A stretch of DNA of 6,564 nt from Christensenella sp. UBA3770 (GTDB lineage: Bacteria > Bacillota > Clostridia > Christensenellales > CAG-1252): NCBI GenBank assembly GCA_002371075.1, contig DFFS01000061.1:1-6564 (forward strand), given 5' to 3'. Shown piece by piece: positions 1 through 4,538 of this stretch (position 1 is its first letter; the number at the start of each line of letters is the position of its first letter). The position numbers and the translations under genes are program-made. Under the pieces are notes generated by a model. The model was given only the letters and a program-made list of their open reading frames with translations, was not told the origin of the DNA and did not search any database.

Positions 1-841
1 CTCCAAAGAAAGTGTAGTCCACGACTCTTTCATTATGGCAACTATTCGGAATGACAAATTTCAGTCCGTCCATTTGCCAAATATTCCAAGAAAGGATCTC
101 AGCGACCTCGCGCAAGTATTCTTTGATGGGGCAGCCGCCGAATTTGTTTTCATAATGATCGGCGAACGTGAATAACAGATTTTCACGGGCAAGCAGTACG
201 TTATCCCCTTGCCAATCGTAGCCGAAAATGCTCTTTATGGCGACCTTTGCCCATTCGTACCATTCCTGCTCTCTGTCGACGTTTTCCGAAACGACGCGGA
301 GCTTGCGATCCAAAAGTCCGATGCGATCCGCAACTTGGATCACGTCACCCGTGACAGTATCGTAGCGACTCGCTAGATAGGGCGCTTCGCCGCAAGTGAT
401 CTCGAGGCGCTGCGCTTTCACGTAGTCGCGCCAAGTTTTCCCTTCGGGGAAGGTGATTTTCTCGGGGTTCGTCGTCCAACCTTTTTCGCTCTCGACGTTG
501 AATACACCATCGCGCCCAAACCAAGCGCCATCCACGAGATTGTTCTGCTTGTTGCATATCCAAGACGGAGTAAAAACTTCCGCTTTGTCGCGGACTCGGG
601 AAAGTTGTTCCTTTTTACTCTTTTCCGTGCGCGGTTTGATCAGGTTGCCGCTTTTCCCGGTGATGGAGTAAATGGTGATATGATCGTTTTTGCCGTACCC
701 GACGCCGTTCGCTGCATAATCGTCGGTTGCCCAGATCAGGGTCTTGCCCGAGGAGTTGTCTTTCAAAAGGATCGACAAAAGTTCCGCATCGCGCGCCAAA
801 ATGTTGTTTTCTCTAATGTCTGCACGTATTTCTTTTGCCAT
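1..841 (-). CDS. Methylase-like protein of the 'restriction endonuclease subunit M' type, 3' end beyond window
   Basis: Reading the reverse strand from the ATG at 841-839 gives 280 codons without a stop, running off the left edge, so the C-terminus is missing. An AAAGGA ribosome binding site (852-847) sits five bases upstream. From memory, the protein resembles a family annotated in Clostridia and Bacteroidetes as 'restriction endonuclease subunit M', usually a little over 300 residues, so most of it is here. Visible landmarks are an AEVFTPSW segment (87-94), similar to methyltransferase motif X; ITFPEGKTW (129-137); LEITCGEAPYLASRYD (146-161), in the place of the SAM-binding motif I but without the usual GxG; IGLLDRKLRV (174-183); and GDNVLLARENLL (212-223) followed by SWNIWQMDGLK (251-261). 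No NPPY catalytic motif IV is seen in the visible part. A role in DNA modification or restriction is inferred from family naming only. No partner gene is visible, and the gene is divergent from the mscS operon. Confidence 0.8.
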   Translation of the reverse strand, partial: MAKEIRADIRENNILARDAELLSILLKDNSSGKTLIWATDDYAANGVGYGKNDHITIYSITGKSGNLIKPRTEKSKKEQLSRVRDKAEVFTPSWICNKQNNLVDGAWFGRDGVFNVESEKGWTTNPEKITFPEGKTWRDYVKAQRLEITCGEAPYLASRYDTVTGDVIQVADRIGLLDRKLRVVSENVDREQEWYEWAKVAIKSIFGYDWQGDNVLLARENLLFTFADHYENKFGGCPIKEYLREVAEILSWNIWQMDGLKFVIPNSCHNERVVDYTFFG

Positions 842-878
842 ATTGTCCTTTTGCCTGGTTAGTAAAACCGTATTATTT

Positions 879-908
879 ATTATACCATAATATCCCTATG
901 CTTTTCAA
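879..908 (-). promoter_or_regulatory. Sigma-A-type promoter of the leftward methylase-like gene
   Basis: On the minus strand a TTGAAA -35 box (908-903) and a perfect TATAAT -10 box (884-879) are separated by 18 bases. Transcription would start near 872, giving a leader of about 30 bases before the ATG at 841. The TTCACCC array begins about 50 bases upstream of the -35 box, in the position of an activator or silencer region. Confidence 0.7.
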
Positions 909-958
909 TGCCTTTTCCCGATCAAAAACCCGCCGAAAAAAGCTACCAATTGGGCATT

Positions 959-1091
959 TTCACCCACGCAAGGATGCCTTTCACCCATTTGAGATTGCCG
1001 TTCACCCCTTTTTACTACCACTTCACCCCTTTGCACCTGTACTTCACCCCTTTGGCTCTCCTCTTCACCCACGGGGCGGTCTATTTCACCC
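959..1091. repeat. Seven TTCACCC direct repeats at exact 21-base spacing
   Basis: TTCACCC starts at 959, 980, 1001, 1022, 1043, 1064 and 1085, every interval being exactly 21 bases. The 14-base stretches between copies differ, although three begin CTTT and several are pyrimidine-rich. The other strand reads GGGTGAA. Because 21 bases is two turns of B-DNA, all seven copies lie on the same helix face, as expected for cooperative binding of one protein (iteron-like or multi-operator). Any stop-free 21-base repeat produces seven-residue peptide repeats, so the short reading frames here (His-Pro repeats rightward, Gly-Glu repeats leftward) are weak evidence of coding. They have no ribosome binding site, and the core keeps synonymous positions fixed (always CAC, never CAT). 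I do not recognise the array as a known element. Confidence 0.9.
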
Positions 1092-1103
1092 CATTAATAC
1101 TAT

Positions 1104-1115
1104 TTATTAAAACCG
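1104..1115 (+). repeat. Short direct repeat flanking the array (partner at 859-870)
   Basis: TTATTAAAACCG here matches TTAGTAAAACCG at 859-870 in 11 of 12 positions, in the same orientation. The pair brackets the leftward promoter and the TTCACCC array. It may be a binding site or the edge of an inserted segment, but at this length in AT-rich DNA chance is also possible. Confidence 0.3.
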
Positions 1116-1133
1116 ACAATTCTTGCCAGCCCT

Positions 1134-1172
1134 GAACGCTGATTCGTGTGCGGTTTCGGCGTTCTTTTTTTT
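1134..1172 (+). terminator. Rho-independent terminator pointing right, after the repeat array
   Basis: A nine-pair stem with one G-U pair (1134-1142 with 1156-1164) encloses a 13-base loop and is followed immediately by eight T (1165-1172). The reverse strand lacks a T tail, so the terminator works rightward only. No convincing rightward gene precedes it. It could end a non-coding transcript across the array, or insulate the mscS promoter from transcription coming from the left. Confidence 0.7.
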
Positions 1173-1192
1173 GTTTCCGCGGTGGGGCGGAG

Positions 1193-1210
1193 CGGCGCTC
1201 GCAAGCGCCG
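1193..1210. other. Perfect GC-rich hairpin in the spacer
   Basis: CGGCGCT (1193-1199) pairs perfectly with AGCGCCG (1204-1210) around the four-base loop CGCA. No T tract follows on either strand, so it is unlikely to be a terminator by itself. It lies about 50 bases upstream of the mscS -35 box. Its function is unknown. Confidence 0.45.
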
Positions 1211-1246
1211 AATGGGTGGAATATGTTGGGAAAACACGATTTTTGA

Positions 1247-1262
1247 GTGAATTTTTGTTCAC
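1247..1262. promoter_or_regulatory. Possible operator overlapping the mscS -35 box
   Basis: GTGAA (1247-1251) and TTCAC (1258-1262) form a perfect five-base inverted repeat with a six-base centre. The right half lies within the -35 hexamer and shares TTCAC with the 21-base array. A repressor bound here would block RNA polymerase. The short length makes this tentative. Confidence 0.3.
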
Positions 1263-1286
1263 AAGGGGGCGCGCGTGTGATATAAT
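1258..1286 (+). promoter_or_regulatory. Sigma-A-type promoter of the mscS operon
   Basis: A TTCACA -35 box (1258-1263, one mismatch to TTGACA), a 17-base spacer and a perfect TATAAT -10 box (1281-1286) with an extended TGA immediately before it (1278-1280). Transcription would begin near 1293, leaving a leader of about 65 bases. That leader contains the inverted repeat TACGC-AC-GCGTA (1306-1317). Confidence 0.75.
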
Positions 1287-1305
1287 TTTAGCTGTGGTAA
1301 TGTTG

Positions 1306-1317
1306 TACGCACGCGTA
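1306..1317. promoter_or_regulatory. TACGC/GCGTA inverted repeat in the mscS leader
   Basis: TACGC and GCGTA form a perfect five-base inverted repeat around AC, just downstream of the predicted transcription start. A related palindrome, CGCGTACGCG, occurs before the surface protein gene (4462-4471), and both places contain ACGCGTA. A shared regulator is possible but unproven. Confidence 0.25.
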
Positions 1318-1356
1318 TAGCAAAATGCAGACAAATATTTATACAAGGAGATAAAT

Positions 1357-2409
1357 ATGGAAAGTATCAAAAACTATTTCAAAAACCTGTTTAAGGACTT
1401 TAAGTTCTCGTCGGAATTCGTGGTCAAGTGCCTGGGATATCTGATCTTGATCGCCTACGTCATTCTGATGGCGTTTGGCACCTTGGTGTTTAGCCCCACA
1501 AACGTGTTCTGGCGCAGTTTGAACTTCTTCAGCAAAGCGGCGCAGTACAACACATTCGTGCGCATCGTCAGCTACTTCATCTTCTTCCTTGGCGCAAGCT
1601 GGGCGGTCCGCAAGGTGCTTAAGCTCATCGCCATCCCCCTGAAGAAGGGCAAGGCGATCGTGGAGATCCTTTGCAGCCTGATCAAATACGTGGCGGTCAT
1701 CATGTTGCTGTTCTGCGTTTTGAAAGCGTTTGGCGTTGACACAACGGCGATCCTTGCCGGTATCGGAATCTTAGGCTTGATCGTTGGCTTGGGTGCGCAA
1801 CCGTTGATCGCCGACATCTTGGCAGGTCTGTTCATCGTGTTTGAAGGCGTGTTTGACGTGGGCGACATCATCGTTTACGGCGGCTTCCGCGGCACGGTCA
1901 AGGAGATCGGCATCCGCACGACGCAGATCGTGGATACCAGCGGCAACGTCAAGATCATCAACAACAGCAACTTGAAGGAAGTCATCAACATGACGGATCA
2001 GCTCTCCCTTGCCGTTTGCGACATCGGCATCGAGTACGGTGAGTCGCTTGAGAGGGTGGAAGCCATCTTAAAGGCGCACCTTGACGAAGTCAAGGCTGCC
2101 ATCCCCGACATCAAGGAAGGCCCCTTCTACAAGGGCGTTGCCGAGCTGGGCGACTCTGCCGTTGTGATCCGTTTTGCGGCGCAGTGCGAAGAGGGCGCAA
2201 GGTATCAGGTGGAGCGCGATATGAACCGTCAGTTCAAGTTGCTCTTTGACAAGAACAACATCAACATCCCGTTCCCGCAGATCGTGCTCAATCAGCCCAC
2301 CACCTTTGAAGACGCAACCAAGAAGCAACAGAAAGATGCAAAGAGCTTTGTTGCGGAGCAAAAGGAACTCAGCAAGGGGATTGCGGACAGCGATCTCAAT
2401 GACGTTTGA
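1357..2409 (+). CDS. mscS: MscS-family small-conductance mechanosensitive channel
   Basis: This 350-residue membrane channel opens under membrane tension and releases ions and small solutes during hypo-osmotic shock. Hydrophobic helices are visible at about 21-45, 68-93, 104-126 and 128-161. The last is the Gly/Ala-rich pore helix of the family (AGIGILGLIVGLGAQ, 134-148). The beta-domain hallmark follows: FEGVFDVGDIIVYGGFRGTV (162-181), then EIGIRTT (183-189) and the IINNSNL segment (200-206). The C-terminal alpha/beta domain ends with NINIPFPQIVL (301-311), the equivalent of the IPFPQ motif in E. coli MscS. It is longer than E. coli MscS (286 residues), mainly because of an extra N-terminal helix and a charged tail (318-350). 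AAGGAG (1345-1350) lies six bases before the ATG. It is the first gene of a three-gene unit whose last gene is an aquaporin, which supports an osmotic role. Family assignment is secure; the exact paralogue is not. Confidence 0.95.
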   Translation: MESIKNYFKNLFKDFKFSSEFVVKCLGYLILIAYVILMAFGTLVFSPTNVFWRSLNFFSKAAQYNTFVRIVSYFIFFLGASWAVRKVLKLIAIPLKKGKAIVEILCSLIKYVAVIMLLFCVLKAFGVDTTAILAGIGILGLIVGLGAQPLIADILAGLFIVFEGVFDVGDIIVYGGFRGTVKEIGIRTTQIVDTSGNVKIINNSNLKEVINMTDQLSLAVCDIGIEYGESLERVEAILKAHLDEVKAAIPDIKEGPFYKGVAELGDSAVVIRFAAQCEEGARYQVERDMNRQFKLLFDKNNINIPFPQIVLNQPTTFEDATKKQQKDAKSFVAEQKELSKGIADSDLNDV

Positions 2410-2424
2410 TTGTAGGATACACCC

Positions 2425-3621
2425 GTGAAAAACGAATTGAACAACTATAATATCACCAATGCCGATGCCGCGAAGCAAAGCTTTTCCAACGAGGGGAAGC
2501 TGAAGTTTGACAACGACAAGCGCGATTTTGTTCGCGAAAGCGTTTCGTCCGACTCCAAAGAGAGCTTTCAAGTAGCGGAGGCGTTTGAAGAAAAGGAAGC
2601 TGCCCCTGCGGCGGCTACCGATGAGCAGCAACAGCCCGATCTTACCGAGCTTTCCTCGGCGTCCACTTCTTCTGCCGCGTCGTCCGTGGCGTCCGCTTCT
2701 GCCTCCGTCGGCGGGAGCGTCGGCGCGCTTGCGGGCGTGCTGGCTTCCAGCGTTGTGGCTGCGGTTGTGGTGGTGGCGGTCTTTTTAAGCACCCTTGCCA
2801 TCAGCCTGTCCCTTGTGATCGCGGATATGCACAGCCTCACCTTTGAGGTGACGATGACAGGCGCGGACGAAAGGGATTTTGAACAGCCCATCTACGCCAT
2901 TTTGACGGGCGAGGACACCTACCGTGAGCAGGAAGTTAAGATGGACACCGTCCTTTTGACCTTTGACGACCTGATGCCGGGCAAGGAGTACCTTTTGACC
3001 ATCAAAAACGAGGAAAAGGTCTTTGCCGAAGTCAGCGCTTGCACCACCACGGAGCCAAGTCAAAACGGGGAGATCGTCTCCTATATGCAGGGCACGGAGG
3101 TGTTTGTCTCGGTGAACAACGCCAACTTGAAGAAGGGCGAGTACTATACGCTTATCGGCAAGGACGCGGCGGGTAACGTGGTGTTCTCCAAGGACGGCGT
3201 GGAGCCCTTTACCGAGTACAGCTTTATGGTGGATGAGCCAAAGGATCTTTACTTCTACCTTGTCGTGGGCGGCAAAACCTATGCCTTCTCGCAGATCGCG
3301 GTCCCCGACTACGACTTTGCAAATGGCGTTTGGCTTTGGAGCGACGACAAACTTAACGCAACGGTCACCTTTGCCGACAAGAGGGGAGGGCAACCTCTCG
3401 TTTTGGCGGCGACCATCACAAGGAAGCGCGTCGATCCCACCTGTGAAGAGGAAGGCTCCGTTACTTACACCGCAAAGGCGGTTTACGAAGGCAAGACCTA
3501 TACCGAAACGCAAAGCACCGTTTTGGAAGCGCTTGGGCACGACTACCATGGCATTTACGAAGACGGCGACATCACGTACACGTGTTCCCGCTGCGGAGAC
3601 ACGTATTCAAATGAGGATTAA
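2425..3621 (+). CDS. Single-pass membrane protein with Ig/Fn3-like outer domains
   Basis: I do not recognise this 398-residue protein as a named family. It starts at GTG with TAGGA (2413-2417) seven bases upstream; no nearby in-frame ATG offers a better start. Residues 1-75 are polar and acidic, and 76-99 are Ser/Ala-rich. Residues 100-135 form one strongly hydrophobic Ala/Val segment, probably a membrane helix with the N-terminus inside, since no cleavable signal peptide is seen. Residues 136-207 look like a beta-sandwich, with the Fn3-like F-strand phrase LMPGKEYLLTI (183-193); a second such domain may span 215-293. The tail (about 332-394) holds a unit common in clostridial surface proteins: DPTCEEEGSVTYTA (337-350), LGHDY (370-374) and CSRCGD (387-392), the last with a CxxC pair that might bind metal or form a disulfide. 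It starts 15 bases after mscS and ends 24 bases before aqpZ. A structural or sensing role in the envelope is inference. Confidence 0.85.
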   Translation: MKNELNNYNITNADAAKQSFSNEGKLKFDNDKRDFVRESVSSDSKESFQVAEAFEEKEAAPAAATDEQQQPDLTELSSASTSSAASSVASASASVGGSVGALAGVLASSVVAAVVVVAVFLSTLAISLSLVIADMHSLTFEVTMTGADERDFEQPIYAILTGEDTYREQEVKMDTVLLTFDDLMPGKEYLLTIKNEEKVFAEVSACTTTEPSQNGEIVSYMQGTEVFVSVNNANLKKGEYYTLIGKDAAGNVVFSKDGVEPFTEYSFMVDEPKDLYFYLVVGGKTYAFSQIAVPDYDFANGVWLWSDDKLNATVTFADKRGGQPLVLAATITRKRVDPTCEEEGSVTYTAKAVYEGKTYTETQSTVLEALGHDYHGIYEDGDITYTCSRCGDTYSNED

Positions 3622-3645
3622 AATAAAAACCGGAGGTTTTTTACA

Positions 3646-4350
3646 ATGAAAGATTTACTCAAGAAAGCACTTGCCGAGTTTATCGGCACCTTCACCCTCG
3701 TCTTCGTCGCTTGCGGCGTGGCGGGCGCAACGGGCGGCAGTTTGGTTGCAACGTCCCTTGCCTTTGGTCTTACCATCGTTGCGATGGCTTACTCCGTGGG
3801 CAGAGTTTCCGGTTGCCACATCAACCCCGCAGTGTCCCTCGGCTGCCTCCTCACCAAGAGGATGAGCCTCAAGGAGTTTGGCGTGTACGTTTGCGCGCAG
3901 ATCCTTGGTGGCTTTGTGGGCGCAGTCCTTGTTTTCGGTCTCTTTAAGATGGCTGACGTCAAGGTGCTCGGCGACGCTTGCAACTATGCCGTCGGCTTTG
4001 CGGGCAAGCTTACCGCGGGCGGTGTGATCGCAGCTCTCATCACCGAGATCGTCCTTACCTGCATCTTTGTTTACGCCATCCTTAACGTCACCGACGAGAA
4101 GGCGGGCAACGGCAAGATCGCGGGCATCGTGATCGGCCTCACCCTCACCCTTGTTCACCTGATCGGCATCAACCTGACTGGCACCAGCGTAAACCCCGCT
4201 CGTAGCATTGCGACGGCGATCTCCGCCGCTATCTACAACGGCACGACGGACGCCCTTGCACAGGTTTGGATGTTCATCGTTGCTCCTTTGGCGGGCGCTG
4301 CTTTGGCGGCAGTCATCTACAAGGTGCTCAACACCGAGAAGGCGGAATAA
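3646..4350 (+). CDS. aqpZ: AqpZ-type water channel (MIP family aquaporin)
   Basis: This 234-residue inner-membrane channel conducts water; E. coli AqpZ has 231 residues. Both half-helix signatures are intact: SGCHINPAVSLG with NPA at 60-62, and GTSVNPARS with NPA at 183-185. The conserved glutamates of the two repeats are at E11 (EFIGTF) and E134. The selectivity-filter residues align by eye with AqpZ: F40, H171 (in LTLVHL), T180 and R186. That Phe/His/Thr/Arg set indicates a narrow water-selective pore rather than a glycerol facilitator. Six membrane helices fit at about 8-28, 34-53, 79-101, 126-147, 156-175 and 204-226. GGAGG (3632-3636) lies nine bases before the ATG. It is the last gene of the mscS unit and is followed by hairpins at 4370-4452. 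The long reverse-strand reading frame over it has no supporting signals. Confidence 0.95.
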   Translation: MKDLLKKALAEFIGTFTLVFVACGVAGATGGSLVATSLAFGLTIVAMAYSVGRVSGCHINPAVSLGCLLTKRMSLKEFGVYVCAQILGGFVGAVLVFGLFKMADVKVLGDACNYAVGFAGKLTAGGVIAALITEIVLTCIFVYAILNVTDEKAGNGKIAGIVIGLTLTLVHLIGINLTGTSVNPARSIATAISAAIYNGTTDALAQVWMFIVAPLAGAALAAVIYKVLNTEKAE

Positions 4351-4369
4351 TCTTTTTGGAATAAAAGCG

Positions 4370-4394
4370 GGGCCGCTCCCCATCGGAGCGGTCC
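4370..4394 (+). terminator. GC-rich hairpin after aqpZ, weak terminator
   Basis: A ten-pair stem with one G-U pair (4370-4379 with 4385-4394) and a five-base loop, preceded by a short A run (4363-4366). Only an interrupted T-rich stretch follows (TGTCTGCCTT), so it may terminate partially or protect the mRNA 3' end. A better terminator comes next. Confidence 0.5.
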
Positions 4395-4425
4395 TGTCTG
4401 CCTTGAAAAACACACGTATTTAAGA

Positions 4426-4452
4426 CGCATTTTTCACAATGCGATTTTTTTT
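4426..4452 (+). terminator. Rho-independent terminator closing the mscS-aqpZ operon
   Basis: CGCATT (4426-4431) pairs with AATGCG (4438-4443) around a six-base loop. One A and then eight T (4445-4452) follow. It points rightward and separates the osmotic operon from the surface protein gene. Confidence 0.75.
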
Positions 4453-4538
4453 ATCGCGCGGCGCGTACGCGTAATAAAGATATACGCGCACATACGAGTC
4501 GGGCTACGCTCGGCATACGGAGGAATAGGAGGTTCTTT
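4453..4538 (+). promoter_or_regulatory. Upstream region of the surface protein gene, palindrome and weak promoter
   Basis: After the terminator there is a perfect ten-base palindrome CGCGTACGCG (4462-4471) and a second TACGCG at 4483-4488. The best promoter I can place is weak: TTTATC (4450-4455), 16 bases, TAATAA (4472-4477). The region ends with two purine-rich sites, GGAGG (4519-4523) and AGGAGG (4527-4532); the second is correctly spaced for translation. The palindrome would lie in the promoter spacer and could be an operator. Confidence 0.35.

Noticed and set aside
345..862. Rightward and other-frame leftward reading frames inside the methylase-like gene
   Set aside because: They are shadows of the continuous 280-codon leftward frame, which has family resemblance, a ribosome binding site and a promoter.
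905..1072. Leftward 55-codon frame with Gly-Glu repeats from a GTG
   Set aside because: It has the same periodicity cause, a weak start, and it ends at the -35 box of the leftward promoter without any separate promoter seen.
959..1091. CRISPR array
   Set aside because: The repeats are only seven bases and the intervals 14 bases; no cas gene or leader is visible.
835..1135. Two overlapping rightward reading frames with seven-residue His-Pro or Phe-Thr-Pro repeats
   Set aside because: A stop-free 21-base repeat keeps several frames open and makes heptapeptide repeats automatically. Neither frame has a ribosome binding site, and one starts inside the leftward gene's leader.
2785..3549. Long leftward frame of 254 codons opposite the envelope protein gene
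   Set aside because: It has no ribosome binding site or promoter and its protein is not recognisable; the plus-strand gene has domains and operon spacing.
3691..3697. An eighth TTCACCC copy inside aqpZ
   Set aside because: It is a single isolated copy explained by the conserved Phe-Thr-Leu codons of the first aquaporin helix, with no 21-base neighbours.
3655..4413. Long leftward frame of 252 codons opposite aqpZ
   Set aside because: It is antisense to a fully conserved aquaporin, starts inside the terminator region and encodes low-information Asp/Arg-rich sequence.
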